A stretch of 64,000 nt of DNA. Source: Sanguibacter inulinus. GTDB taxonomy: Bacteria > Actinomycetota > Actinomycetes > Actinomycetales > Cellulomonadaceae. The stretch's first letter is position 1. Every line of letters begins with the position of its first letter. The position numbers were made by a program, and so were the translations under genes. The notes under the pieces were generated by a model that worked only from the letters and a program-made list of their open reading frames with translations, ran no database searches and had not been told where the DNA came from. Below, piece by piece: positions 32,186 through 40,937 of the stretch. The stretch lies in the NCBI RefSeq assembly GCF_013415325.1, contig NZ_JACBYE010000008.1:1-64000 (forward strand), in the 5' to 3' direction.

Positions 32186-33430
32186 CTACCTGTCCCGCGG
32201 AGCCCGGACGGGGACCCTCAGCGTGATCACGGTCCCGTGCGACCCGTCGGCCCGGGGTCCCGCCTCGACCGACCCACCGTGCTGGGCGGCGACCTCGGCG
32301 ACGAGGGCGAGGCCCAGCCCGTAGTGCGTCCGCCCGTCCTGCGCGGGCGCAGGACGGTGCGAGGCGAAGCGGCCGAAGAGGTCGGTCTGCGCGTCCGGGA
32401 CACCCGGGCCGTCGTCCTCGACCCGGAGGACGAGCATGCCGCCGGTCCGCTCGACGTCGACCCGGACCCCGGCGGCTGCGTGGTCCAGGGCGTTGTCGAC
32501 CAGGGCCGTCGTCGCGCGGCGCACCGACACGGCGGAGACCTCGGCCACGGCTGACGTCACCCCGGTCCGCGCGAGGTCGACCCCGCGGTCGGCCGCGGTC
32601 GCGCGGGCCGCGGCGACCACGGCGTCAGCCACCTCGGCGACATCCACTGGAGAGCGGTCGACCGAGCGGGCGTCGGCCGCGACGAGCATGTCCTCGAGGA
32701 TCGAGGTGAGGGCGCGGGTGTCCTCGAGCAGACCGTCGACGTCGGAGAGCACCGGCGACCCGCTCGGCACAGCGTCCTCGGCGTGCACGTGGCGGCGCAG
32801 CAGCTGGGCCCGCGTCGACAGCAGCGTGAGCGGGGTGCGCAGCTCGTGGCTCGCGTCGGCGACGAACCTGCGCTGGAGAGCGAGAGCCTCGACGGTCGGG
32901 CGGACGGCACGCCGGCCGAGCCAGGCCCCACCGAGCCCGGCGAGCAGCACACCGGTCCCGCCAGCGACCACGAGCGCTGCCACGAGGCGCTGCAGCTCCT
33001 CCTGCGCCTCGTGCGGGTCGAGCACCACCTGGACGGCGCCACCCCGGGAGGGAGCGGTGACCACGCTGTAGGTGCCTCCGGCGGCCTCGACCCGTGAGCG
33101 GACCTCGGTCCCGGACCGGGTGACCTCGGCCATGACGTCGAGGTCTGGGAGACCCTCGGGCATCCCGTCCGACACCTCGAGCCCGCGCTGCCCGTCGATC
33201 GCGACCCAGGTGCCCGCAGGGGCGTCGCGCACGTCGTCGACCGAGCGGGTGGCGGCCTCGAGACGGTTCTCGCCCGACTCCCGCTGCCCCTGGACGACCA
33301 CGAGCACGACGACAGCACCGACCACCGCGAGGCAGACGAGCACGAGCAGCGCGGTCTGCAGCCCGAGCGCACGGGAGGTGCGACGCAGCCGGGACTGCTC
33401 CGCCGCGGTGAGCGAGGTCGGCCGCCTCAC
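32186..33430 (-). CDS. Sensor histidine kinase of the flavin-redox locus
   Basis: 414 aa. Membrane helices are at about 24-47 and 152-174, with a 100-residue extracytoplasmic domain between. The H-box is FVADASHELRTPLTLL, with the phosphorylated histidine near 197. The N box is VDNALDHA; G boxes are DDGPGVPD and YGLGLALVAEVAAQHGGS. The start overlaps the response regulator stop by 4 nt. It converges on apbE with 85 bp between, and the regulator it serves probably controls the reductase operon. The signal could be redox state or iron; sequence alone does not tell. Confidence 0.92.
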   Translation of the reverse strand: MRRPTSLTAAEQSRLRRTSRALGLQTALLVLVCLAVVGAVVVLVVVQGQRESGENRLEAATRSVDDVRDAPAGTWVAIDGQRGLEVSDGMPEGLPDLDVMAEVTRSGTEVRSRVEAAGGTYSVVTAPSRGGAVQVVLDPHEAQEELQRLVAALVVAGGTGVLLAGLGGAWLGRRAVRPTVEALALQRRFVADASHELRTPLTLLSTRAQLLRRHVHAEDAVPSGSPVLSDVDGLLEDTRALTSILEDMLVAADARSVDRSPVDVAEVADAVVAAARATAADRGVDLARTGVTSAVAEVSAVSVRRATTALVDNALDHAAAGVRVDVERTGGMLVLRVEDDGPGVPDAQTDLFGRFASHRPAPAQDGRTHYGLGLALVAEVAAQHGGSVEAGPRADGSHGTVITLRVPVRAPRDR

Positions 33431-34104
33431 GACGTACCCATCCGGTACCCGAGACCACGGACCGTCGTCACGACGTCGCGGCCCAGCTTGCGGCGCAGGT
33501 AGTACACGTAGGTGTCGACGGCGCCCTCGTCCTCGGCATGGTCGAAGACGCTCCGGAGCACGTCGGCCCGGGAGAACACCTGGTGGGGGTGACCGGCGAG
33601 CAAGGCCAGGAGAGCGGACTCGCGCTCGGAGAGGTCGACCGTCGTCCCGTCACCGCGCGTGACGCGCCGGGCGCTCGTGTCCAGGCGGTGCGCGCCGAAG
33701 CGCAGGGTGGTCGAGCCGGCCGCGGCGCCCGAGGCGCGGCGGCGCAGGGCGCGCAGCCGGGCGGCGAGCTCGTCGAGGTCGAAGGGCTTGGCCATGTAGT
33801 CCTCAGCCCCGGCGTCGAGCCCGGCGACCCTGTCGGCCGGGTTCCCGAGCGCAGAGAGCACGAGGGCAGGAGTGCCCACGCCGTGGTCGCGGAGCCGGCC
33901 GAGCAGGTCGAGGCCCTCGATGGCGGGCAGGCCGCGGTCGAGGACGAGGACGTCGTAGGAGCGGGTGAGACCGAGGTGCAGCCCTCGCTGACCGTCCCTG
34001 GCGGTCTCGACGACGTAGCCCTCGTCGGCGAGCACCTCCTCGAGCATGGTCACGAGCTGCCTGTCGTCCTCGACGAGCAGCAGGCGGACGTCCTGGGCGG
34101 TCAC
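33427..34104 (-). CDS. OmpR/PhoB-family response regulator
   Basis: 225 aa. The receiver domain has the acidic pair LLLVEDDRQL, phospho-acceptor Asp near residue 53 in DVLVLDRGLP, and MAKPF. The winged-helix output domain carries LSERESALLALLAGHPHQVFSR and a VYYLRRKLG recognition region. First gene of the regulator-kinase operon; GGAG lies 7 nt before the GTG start. Regulators of this type bind tandem direct repeats, and such a repeat stands upstream of the ferric-reductase gene at 29349-29370. Confidence 0.92.
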   Translation of the reverse strand: MTAQDVRLLLVEDDRQLVTMLEEVLADEGYVVETARDGQRGLHLGLTRSYDVLVLDRGLPAIEGLDLLGRLRDHGVGTPALVLSALGNPADRVAGLDAGAEDYMAKPFDLDELAARLRALRRRASGAAAGSTTLRFGAHRLDTSARRVTRGDGTTVDLSERESALLALLAGHPHQVFSRADVLRSVFDHAEDEGAVDTYVYYLRRKLGRDVVTTVRGLGYRMGTS

Positions 34105-34171
34105 GGGTGGGCTCCAGGGCCGTCGAGGACCGGGGTACGACGAGGCCAGCCGTCAGCCGACCACGGACAGG

Positions 34172-34906
34172 TCACACGATCCCGCTCGTGCCGAGCAGGG
34201 TACCGATCGTGTACGTCGCGACGAGCGCGAGCGCCCCGCCGACCACCACTCGCAGCGTGGGGCGCAACGTCGCGCTGCCGCCGATCCGTGCGCTGGTGTA
34301 CCCGGTGAGGGCGAGCGCGACCAGCACGACCGCGGCAGTCACGGCGACCCGCAGGTGCGCCGGCGCCAACAGCATCGCGAGCAGCGGGAGGATCGCGCCG
34401 AGGGTGAAGGCGAGCGCCGAGGCCCCGGCGGCTGCCCACGGGCTGACGACGCTGTCCTCGGTGATCCCCAGCTCGACCTCGAGGTGCGCGGCGAGGGCGT
34501 CGTGGGCCGTGAGCTCTTCGGCGACCTGCCGTGCGGTTCCCGGCGTGAGGCCCCGGGCCTCGTAGAGCCCGGTGAGCTCGTCCAGCTCGGCGGCGGGCTG
34601 CTCGGACAGCTCGGCGCGCTCCTTCGCGATGAGAGCACGTTGGCTGTCGCTCTGGCTGCTCACCGACACGTACTCGCCGAGCGCCATCGAGATCGCACCT
34701 CCGACAAGACCAGCCACGCCTGCGGTGAGCAGCGGCGCAGAGTCCGTGGTGACGCCGGCGACCCCCACGACGAGCGAGGCGACGGACACGATGCCGTCGT
34801 TGGCACCGAGCACGCCGGCGCGCAGCCAGTTGAGCCGTCCGGAGAGGTCGCCGGCGTGCGGCTCGTCGGGGTGGGCGCCCGAAGAAGGGCGCGGTGTCGA
34901 GGCCAT
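34172..34906 (-). CDS. VIT/CCC1-family iron or manganese transporter
   Basis: 244 aa from the ATG at 34906. Family signatures are LRAGVLGANDGIVSVASLVVGVAG (helix 1, key part GANDGIVS) and AISMALGEYVSVSSQSD (helix 2). The soluble metal-binding Glu-rich helical insert follows (AKERAELSEQPAAELDELTGL and a second helix), then three C-terminal helices. VIT proteins move Fe(II) or Mn(II) out of the cytosol. Placement next to a ferric-reductase-like operon supports iron handling, as an inference. Upstream lies the mgtA remnant. Confidence 0.88.
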   Translation of the reverse strand: MASTPRPSSGAHPDEPHAGDLSGRLNWLRAGVLGANDGIVSVASLVVGVAGVTTDSAPLLTAGVAGLVGGAISMALGEYVSVSSQSDSQRALIAKERAELSEQPAAELDELTGLYEARGLTPGTARQVAEELTAHDALAAHLEVELGITEDSVVSPWAAAGASALAFTLGAILPLLAMLLAPAHLRVAVTAAVVLVALALTGYTSARIGGSATLRPTLRVVVGGALALVATYTIGTLLGTSGIV

Positions 34907-34913
34907 GGGGCTA

Positions 34914-35505
34914 TCAAACACCCCCGCTGGTGGTCTGGGCCGCTCGGACCAGGTGATGCCGACGTCCCTCTCCCCCTGGTGTCATGCTCGAGGCTGCCTC
35001 GTGGCCGGACGGGGTGCGACTCGTGAAGCGGCTGGCGCGTCGTGCGACCCGGTGGTGGTGGCCCCGGATGCGGGGCTGACGAGGCGAGAGCGCGGCACGG
35101 TGTGCGTCCCGTGCGAAGAACCGCACCTTGGCACCCTCGACGACCACGAGGTACACGACGACCAGCGCGACGAGGACGAGGAAGAACGGCGCCGGGAGCG
35201 GCTGGAACCCCAGCACGCCCGAGAGCGGCGAGTACGGCAGCCACACACCGACCCCGACGACGGCGAGCGAGGCCGCGGTCAGGGCTGGCGACGGTCGACT
35301 CCGGTAGAAGGGAGTCCGGCGGGTGCGGATGACGAAGATGATGAGCGTCTGCGTCGCGATGGACTCGATGAACCACCCGGACTGGAACTCGCTCTGTCCT
35401 GCGTGGAGCACCACGATCATCAGGGTGAACGTCACGGCGTCGAAGAACGAGCTGATCGTGCCGAACAGCAGCATGAAGCGCCGGATGAGTCGATCCAAGA
35501 AGAGG
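34914..35505 (-). pseudogene. Truncated mgtA-like P-type Mg2+ ATPase (C-terminal piece only)
   Basis: The minus-strand frame from about 35505 down encodes the last membrane part of an MgtA-type ATPase: LIRRFMLLFGTISSFFDAVT, FQSGWFIESIATQTLIIFVI, RTPFYRSRPS and a final helix ending VVEGAKVRFF. About 190 of roughly 890 residues remain. Everything N-terminal, including the ATP-binding and phosphorylation domains, is missing. The break coincides with the break of the DUF2254 gene on the other strand. The stop at 34914 is just below the VIT start region. It cannot be a working pump. Confidence 0.8.
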
Positions 35506-36113
35506 ACCTTCTTGCCGTCGCTCACAAGCACGATGTGCTGCTCGTGCTCGAACCCCACCCCGGCGACTACGTCCTCGAAGGCACCGCGCTCTTCCTCGTC
35601 CACCCCCACCAGCGCGTCGACACCGCACTGAGCGCAGCGCTGCGCGCCACGGTGCGAGTCTCTGATGCCCGCCCCCCCTACCAAGACATCAGCTTCGCCG
35701 TGCAGCAGCTCACAGAGATGGCAGTGCGAGCAGTCTCCCCCGGTACCAACGACCCCTACACCGCGATCAACGCCCTCGACGACCTCACCGCGGGCCTGAC
35801 CCGGCTGGTCAGCCGAGACCTTCCCTCCCCCGACCGCGCCGACCACACCGGCACCCGGCGCGTGCACGCACCCCGCACAGACCCCTGCGACCTCATCACC
35901 GAGGTCCTCGACGCCATGCGCTGGTACGCCCCAGCCAACCCCGGTGTCATGCATGCCACCCTCGGCCTCCTCGACCACCTCGCCCCAGCAGCCACCTCTC
36001 CGAAGGTCCGCGCTCATCTGATCGCGCACCTGGACCTGCTCCAGGAAGCGTTCATCAGCCACCCTCGTGGACTTGGCGGCGATCTACCTAGGCGTGGGTA
36101 TGGGTTGTTCTGA
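35495..36113 (+). pseudogene. Truncated DUF2254 membrane protein (C-terminal half only)
   Basis: The plus-strand frame from about 35495 encodes the C-terminal soluble half of a DUF2254 protein: IQEEDLLAVAHKHDVLL, HPGDYVLEGTALFLVHP, YQDISFAVQQLTEMAVRAVS and GTNDPYTAINALDDL. The N-terminal membrane half is missing and the frame upstream of 35495 is antisense to the mgtA piece. The 3' end runs into the AraC gene end (36084). No start codon or RBS of its own is evident. Confidence 0.78.
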
Positions 36114-37025
36114 CCTGGAGACTTTTCGATACCGGCCGGGCGGTAGGGAGCGTTCGCGGTGGAAAGCGCGACTGAAGGCGTAGACGGAGGTGTAGCCGAC
36201 GTCCGTGGCGATCGCGTCGAGGGTGTCGTCGGTATCGCGGAGCCGGTGTGAGGCGAGTGTCATGCGCCAGCGGGTGAGGTACTCGCCGGGCGTGGTGCCC
36301 GCGAACGTCGCGAAGCGTCGCGTGAGAGTCTGTTTCGAGGTCGCGACCTCGCGTGCGAGGGCTTCGGTCGTCCATGCTCGCCCGGGTGATTCGTGGATCC
36401 GAGTGACGGCCTGCAAGAGGAGCGGGTCGCGGAGGACGCCCCACCAGGAGGCATCGGTCGGAGGCGTGGTGGAGAGCCAGGTGCGCAAGATCTCGACGAG
36501 CAGCACGTCGACGAGCCGGTCAAGGACCAGGTGGGTCGCTAGACCGGGTCGGGCCAGCTCCCTCCCCAGAAGTCGGACGATGTCGTTCAGGTTCGCGTCG
36601 AGCTCGTGAGCGCGGAAGTGGATCACCGACGGCAGGAGAGCGAAGACGGGAGTGGATCCAGCAGGGTCGTGTGAGTAGGAAGCCCCGAGGATCTGGGTCT
36701 GCACGTCGCCTTCGCCGAGCCTGAGGACGTCACCGAGGCGTCGTGCCTCATCGGCGGCTGCGACGTCGCAGGAATGGATGGTGACGCCGGGAGCGCTCGA
36801 GAGCGCGTGGGCCGCGCCGGTGGCGAGAATGACGATGTCACCGGTCATGAGAACCATCGAAGCATCGCCGTCGACGGTGAGATGAGCCATGCCTGCCGTG
36901 ACCGCGTAGACGACCGCATCCCGGTCGCGGACCCACTCGACGCCCCAGTCCCCGGCGGCGGCTATACGGGCTCCCGCACTGCCCCGGACTCCGGGGACGT
37001 CGAGCACCTCAGAGAGGACATCCAT
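36084..37025 (-). CDS. AraC-family transcriptional regulator with cupin sensor domain
   Basis: 313 aa. The N-terminal 165 residues are a cupin_6-type sensor (TGDIVILATGAAHAL). The C-terminal 100 residues hold two helix-turn-helix units, with WTTEALAREVATSKQTLTRRFATFAGTTP (key part LAREVATSKQTLTRRF) and AIATDVGYTSVYAFSRAF. It is divergent from the monooxygenase gene it probably controls. The ATG has TAGGCT exactly 6 nt upstream, so the mRNA looks leaderless. The 3' end overlaps the DUF2254 remnant by 30 bp. Confidence 0.9.
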   Translation of the reverse strand: MDVLSEVLDVPGVRGSAGARIAAAGDWGVEWVRDRDAVVYAVTAGMAHLTVDGDASMVLMTGDIVILATGAAHALSSAPGVTIHSCDVAAADEARRLGDVLRLGEGDVQTQILGASYSHDPAGSTPVFALLPSVIHFRAHELDANLNDIVRLLGRELARPGLATHLVLDRLVDVLLVEILRTWLSTTPPTDASWWGVLRDPLLLQAVTRIHESPGRAWTTEALAREVATSKQTLTRRFATFAGTTPGEYLTRWRMTLASHRLRDTDDTLDAIATDVGYTSVYAFSRAFHRERSLPPGRYRKVSRSEQPIPTPR

Positions 37026-37185
37026 GATGAGAGCCTACGCCGATCTCCCAGGACTCCTCATCTGTTGGTCACTACGGATATCTCTTTGGCTCCTCCGGGC
37101 ATTGGGAGGACCACTCATAGGTCCTAGCGTTATCGGTATCCGGGGCGCACGCACCGTGACGAGCACACATGGAAAGAGAAATGAC
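37026..37185. promoter_or_regulatory. Divergent control region araC-like / monooxygenase
   Basis: It holds the araC-like -10 TAGGCT (37037-37032 on the minus strand) and an inverted repeat AGGACC-n7-GGTCCT at 37107-37125 that could be a regulator site. GGAAAGAG 8 nt before the monooxygenase ATG is a fair ribosome binding site. It is clearly less GC-rich than the surroundings (TTGGTCACTACGGATATCTC region). Confidence 0.45.
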
Positions 37186-37542
37186 ATGAGCACCACCGAA
37201 GACACTGTCCCCGACGGCCTGATGCCCGCCGACGTCCTGGCCTCGACCACGCCGGTGGCGGTGTACGGCTTCGCCCGAGCCAAGGCCGGCCAGGAGCAGG
37301 CGCTCGAGGACGCGATCCGGGAGATCATCCCGACTGTTCGCGCCGAAGAGGGCTATGAGCAGTACTGGGTGCACACCACCAAGGAGCAGCCCGGGGCGTT
37401 CGCCTTCTACGAGCGCTGGTCATCGGGCGCCGACATCGCGCGCCACGTCCAGCAGCCTCACATGCAGGACTATTTCGGCAAGCTCGCCGACCTCGTCGAG
37501 GGCGACCTCGAAGCCGACTGGCTCTGGCCTCTCAGCGACTGA
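37186..37542 (+). CDS. Antibiotic biosynthesis monooxygenase (ABM) domain protein
   Basis: 118 aa. The ABM fold starts near residue 25 with PVAVYGFARAKAGQEQALEDAIREI, followed by EEGYEQYWVHTTKEQPGAFAFYERW (key part FAFYERW) and HVQQPHMQDYFGKL. Such small dimers, like YgiN, act as cofactor-free quinol or polyketide monooxygenases, or only bind such compounds. Divergent from an AraC-type regulator, which suggests induction by an aromatic or quinone-like compound. Confidence 0.85.
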   Translation: MSTTEDTVPDGLMPADVLASTTPVAVYGFARAKAGQEQALEDAIREIIPTVRAEEGYEQYWVHTTKEQPGAFAFYERWSSGADIARHVQQPHMQDYFGKLADLVEGDLEADWLWPLSD

Positions 37543-37766
37543 CCCTCCGGGTCCGCGACCACTCGTCGCCGGCGCGAGCCCATGAGCAGACGAGGGCTCG
37601 CGCCCGCCGCCCGAGAGCGGGCGATCACCGACGGCTCGCCGAGGGGGTCCGGGCTGCAGACGGCCTCGTCGTCGACACCGACCACGGCACCCCGGCCGCG
37701 GCGCACGACCAAGAGCACCCGGTCGGTCCCCGGATCGCGGTAGTGGGCGATCTTCGCGTCGAGCAC
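37470..37766 (-). CDS. Hypothetical protein, possible gene remnant
   Basis: A 98-aa frame from the GTG at 37766. The first 60 or so residues (LDAKIAHYRDPGTDRVLLVV and on) have actinobacteria-like GC3-rich codons and look coding, but the last 24 codons lie antisense to the monooxygenase gene. I recognise no family. It may be a decayed or truncated gene. The gap 37767-37894 holds nothing else obvious. Confidence 0.3.
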   Translation of the reverse strand: MLDAKIAHYRDPGTDRVLLVVRRGRGAVVGVDDEAVCSPDPLGEPSVIARSRAAGASPRLLMGSRRRRVVADPEGQSLRGQSQSASRSPSTRSASLPK

Positions 37767-37894
37767 GCCGAGCGCTAGGGTCCTGGGCGGACCAGGGATA
37801 TCCCGTTGACCGGGCTCGAGACAGACGGCAGTGTGCTGCCGTGCTCTGACTCACCCAGAAGCCATCCAGCCAAGGCCACGACCCAGGAGGCGCA

Positions 37895-38950
37895 GTGCCC
37901 AGTCTCGATCGCGGTCAAGTCCTCTACGCATGGCGTGGAGCGTTCACCGACCCAGAGCTCAGCAGCCTGCACGCCGAGGGCTTCGGCCATCAGGTCGAGG
38001 AGGTGGGCTGGAACCACCAGCTCGACAGCCACAGCCTGGGCTGGGTCACCGCTCGTGACGATCGAGGGCTCGTCGGCTTCGTCGCCATCGCCTGGGACGG
38101 ACGTGCCCACGCCTTCGTCGAGGACACTCTTGTCGCAGTGGGTGCCCGTCGGCAGGGCGTGGGTGTCCACCTGATCGAGGTCGCGCGTGAGCACGCCGCC
38201 CGCGCAGGCTGCGAGTGGCTCCACGTCGACTTCGAAGAGCACCTGAGGAGCTTCTACCTCGACGCCTGCGGCTTCCTCCCGACCGACGCCGGCCTCATGA
38301 GGCTCTCGAGAGGCGCGGCCCAGGTCGGTTCGACCTCGTCCACCCCTCTGAGCCCTTCGGGCCCAGGACCCCGCACCGGCCACCCCTCCCCCGGGCACGA
38401 CCGTCCCTGGGACGAGCAGACCGGGCAGGATGGCCAGATGGAACAGCTCCGTTCGCTCATCGCTCGTCGGACCGTCCGCTCGTTCCTGGACGAGGACGTC
38501 CCGGTGAGCGTGGTCACGCAGCTGGTGGACCAGGCGAGGTGGACAGGTTCGGCGCGCAACCGGCAGCCGTGGCGGTTCGTGGCGGTCTACGACCAGGCCA
38601 CCAGGGCTGGGCTGGCGGGGCTCGGCGCGTACGCCGCGCACCTCGCCACGGCGCCTGTCGTCGTGGTCCTGCTGAGCCCGCGCGAACGCCACCTCGACAC
38701 CGAGTTCGACGCCGGGAGGATCGCCCAGTCCCTGACCCTCGCCGCCGCGTCCGCAGGGCTCGGAAGCTGCGTCACCAGCCTCTACCCCGAGGAGAACGCC
38801 GACACCGCAGCGACCCTCGTTGGCGCTGAGCCTGGCTGGAGCGCCCGACATGCCGTCGCCCTCGGTCACCCGGCCCCGTCGTCACCTGTCGGGCGTCTCG
38901 CCATACCGACCGGGCGCCGATCCACCGACGAGCTGCTCAGCATCCGCTGA
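37895..38950 (+). CDS. Fusion of GNAT acetyltransferase and nitroreductase-family domain
   Basis: 351 aa in one uninterrupted frame. Residues 1-140 are a GNAT domain (VEDTLVAVGARRQGVGVHLIEVA with acetyl-CoA loop RRQGVG; FYLDACGFLPTDAGLM). A 40-residue Ser/Pro/Gly linker follows. From M182 (38438) it is a nitroreductase-like FMN enzyme: LIARRTVRSFLDEDVP, ARWTGSARNRQPWRF and ASAGLGSCVTSLYPEE. AGGAGG 4 nt before the GTG gives a good start for the whole frame. CAGGAT ending 6 nt before M182 could give a separate, leaderless nitroreductase mRNA. Two originally separate genes that lost a stop codon is an equally good reading. Confidence 0.75.
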   Translation: MPSLDRGQVLYAWRGAFTDPELSSLHAEGFGHQVEEVGWNHQLDSHSLGWVTARDDRGLVGFVAIAWDGRAHAFVEDTLVAVGARRQGVGVHLIEVAREHAARAGCEWLHVDFEEHLRSFYLDACGFLPTDAGLMRLSRGAAQVGSTSSTPLSPSGPGPRTGHPSPGHDRPWDEQTGQDGQMEQLRSLIARRTVRSFLDEDVPVSVVTQLVDQARWTGSARNRQPWRFVAVYDQATRAGLAGLGAYAAHLATAPVVVVLLSPRERHLDTEFDAGRIAQSLTLAAASAGLGSCVTSLYPEENADTAATLVGAEPGWSARHAVALGHPAPSSPVGRLAIPTGRRSTDELLSIR

Positions 38951-39172
38951 CCCAGGCGAGGCGGGTCCCCTGAGCACGCGCGTCTCCGCCCGGAAGAGAG
39001 CCGCCGCTAGCCCCGGTCAAACCTCTTGGACAGCCGCCTTCCGCGGGTTCACGGAGATCACCGGCTGGAAGCAGTCCGCCGGAACCGGGTTTTCCTCGAC
39101 GGGCACGCCGTCCACAGCGACCCGCCCGCGAGCCCCGCTCCGCCACGCTCGCAGCACACCATCCACCGGAAC

Positions 39173-39197
39173 TACTATCTGCACATGAGTGAAGATA
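39173..39197 (+). promoter_or_regulatory. arsR-like promoter with possible metal-regulator operator
   Basis: The -10 TACTAT (39173-39178) is followed by 6 nt and the ATG. An imperfect inverted repeat TATCT-n12-AGATA (39176-39197) straddles the start codon, a place where autorepression by an ArsR-type protein would work. The upstream gap (38951-39172) shows nothing else. Confidence 0.5.
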
Positions 39198-39580
39198 AGA
39201 AGGTCTGCAGTCTTGGTGTGGACAGCCAGTACGTGGAGATGGCAGCCGAGGTCTTCCGTCTGCTCTCTGACGCCACCCGCATCCGCATCGTGATCGCGCT
39301 GCGTGGCGGTGAGCTGTCCGTCAACCAGCTCGCGGAGGTGGTCGAGAAGACCCCGACGATCGTCTCTCAGCACCTGGCGAAGATGCGGTGGGCTCGGATG
39401 GTCGCTGTCCGCAAGGACGGCACCCGCGCCTTCTACAGCCTGACCGACGAGCACGCACGACACCTGGTCGGTGAGGCTGTGTTCCAGGCCGAGCACGCCC
39501 TCGACGAGACTCCGGCGCACCACGAGACCGCGATGCCGCTGGCTCCGGCGCACCACGAGCACCTTCCTGAGGAGCGCTGA
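39185..39580 (+). CDS. ArsR/SmtB-family metal-responsive repressor (NmtR-like)
   Basis: 131 aa. The winged helix has VFRLLSDATRIRIVIALRGG and LAEVVEKTPTIVSQHLAKM (recognition helix). The C-terminal helix carries D-x-H then a later H (LTDEHARHLVGEAVFQAEHA), as in alpha-5-site sensors of Zn/Ni/Co. The third ligand position is Gln rather than His. The tail has two HH pairs (APAHHEHLPEER end). It lies 5 bp before an MFS gene, so it most likely controls a metal exporter. The ATG is decided by TACTAT 6 nt upstream. Confidence 0.9.
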   Translation: MSEDKKVCSLGVDSQYVEMAAEVFRLLSDATRIRIVIALRGGELSVNQLAEVVEKTPTIVSQHLAKMRWARMVAVRKDGTRAFYSLTDEHARHLVGEAVFQAEHALDETPAHHETAMPLAPAHHEHLPEER

Positions 39581-39585
39581 CGACG

Positions 39586-40815
39586 ATGCTCGACGTGCTG
39601 CGCGACAGCGCCTACCGCAAGCTCTTCAGCGCCCAGGTGATCGCCCTGGTGGGCACCGGGCTCCTCACGGTCGCCCTCGGGCTCCTCGCCTTCGACCTCG
39701 CCGGCAGCGATGCCGGCCTCGTCCTGGGCACCGCGCTGACGATCAAGATGCTCGCCTATGTCGGCGTGGCACCTGTCGTCTCGGCGATCACCGGGCGCAT
39801 CGCGCGCAAGAAGGTCCTGATCGGCGCTGACGTGGCCCGAGCCGCGGTGGCCCTCTCGCTGCCCTTCGTGGGCGAGATCTGGCAGATCTACGTACTGATC
39901 TTCGTCCTCCAGGCCGCCTCGGCCACCTTCACCCCCACGTTCCAGGCGGTGATCCCCGAGGTGCTCCCCGACGAGGGTCAGTACACCCGTGCACTGTCGC
40001 TCTCCCGTCTGGCCTACGACCTCGAGGCACTGGTCAGCCCTGCCCTGGCCGCAGCGCTGCTGACTGTGATGAGCTACCACAACCTCTTCGTGGGGACCTT
40101 CGTCGGGTTCGTCGGCTCGGCGCTGCTCGTCCTGGCCACGAGCTTCCCATCCCGGGCACCGGCCACGGCCGCGCCGTTCCTGGACAGGCTCACCCGGGGA
40201 GCACGCATCTTCTGGCGCGTCCGCGAGCTGCGCAGCCTGCTCTTCCTCAACCTGGTCGTGGCCACCTCGACGGCGATGGTCATCGTCAACACCGTCGTGC
40301 TCGTCCAGGGCCGCCTGGAGCGCCCGCAGACCGACGTCGCGATCCTGCTCGCCGCCTACGGCGGCGGATCGATGCTCGTGGCACTGTGCCTGCCGAAGGT
40401 CCTCGACAGGTCCCCCGACCACACCGTCATGCTCACCGGCGCCGCGATCCTGCCCGTCGGCCTGGTCGCGGTCGCCGTCATCACGGCCATGGACGCGGGC
40501 ACCCCCCAGTGGATCGCCCTGATCGGGGCCTGGGCCGTCCTGGGTGCAGCCACCGCGCTGGTCTCGACTCCGTCCTCACGGCTCCTGCGCCGCGCGTCGG
40601 ACGAGGCGGACCGACCCGCGGTCTTCGCCGCGCAGTTCTCGCTGTCCCACGCCTGCTTCATCCTCACCTACCCCACCGCCGGGGTGCTCGGGGCCCTCGT
40701 CGGCCTGCCGTGGACCGCCGTGGTCCTCGCCGCCCTGGGGGCTGGAGCACTGGCCGTCGCGCGCACCGCGTGGCCTGCACCTCGCCCGGTCCCGGCGCTG
40801 ACACCTGCGGGCTGA
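39586..40815 (+). CDS. MFS efflux transporter, probable metal exporter
   Basis: 409 aa with about 12 membrane helices and the MFS loop 2-3 region GRIARKKVLIGADVARA. It is similar in length and layout to the actinobacterial exporters encoded with NmtR-type repressors. The gene is 5 bp after arsR and shares its promoter. Candidate substrates are Ni, Co or Zn ions by context only; the protein has no His-rich loop of its own, so a drug exporter remains possible. Confidence 0.85.
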   Translation: MLDVLRDSAYRKLFSAQVIALVGTGLLTVALGLLAFDLAGSDAGLVLGTALTIKMLAYVGVAPVVSAITGRIARKKVLIGADVARAAVALSLPFVGEIWQIYVLIFVLQAASATFTPTFQAVIPEVLPDEGQYTRALSLSRLAYDLEALVSPALAAALLTVMSYHNLFVGTFVGFVGSALLVLATSFPSRAPATAAPFLDRLTRGARIFWRVRELRSLLFLNLVVATSTAMVIVNTVVLVQGRLERPQTDVAILLAAYGGGSMLVALCLPKVLDRSPDHTVMLTGAAILPVGLVAVAVITAMDAGTPQWIALIGAWAVLGAATALVSTPSSRLLRRASDEADRPAVFAAQFSLSHACFILTYPTAGVLGALVGLPWTAVVLAALGAGALAVARTAWPAPRPVPALTPAG

Positions 40816-40925
40816 CCTCCCCGCACAGGCCTCCCGGCAGCCCAGCGCGGTCTGCCAGAGGGCAGTCCTGAAAGCCGCGCCGATCTGCTCCCGCGGACCG
40901 TGGCCGTGCGCACGCCCGTGCGCAG

Positions 40926-40937
40926 TACATTGACGCC
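40926..40937 (+). promoter_or_regulatory. -10 box of the SpoIIE-like phosphatase gene
   Basis: TACATT (40926-40931) ends 6 nt before the ATG at 40938. No Shine-Dalgarno is visible, so a leaderless mRNA is likely. Confidence 0.6.
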
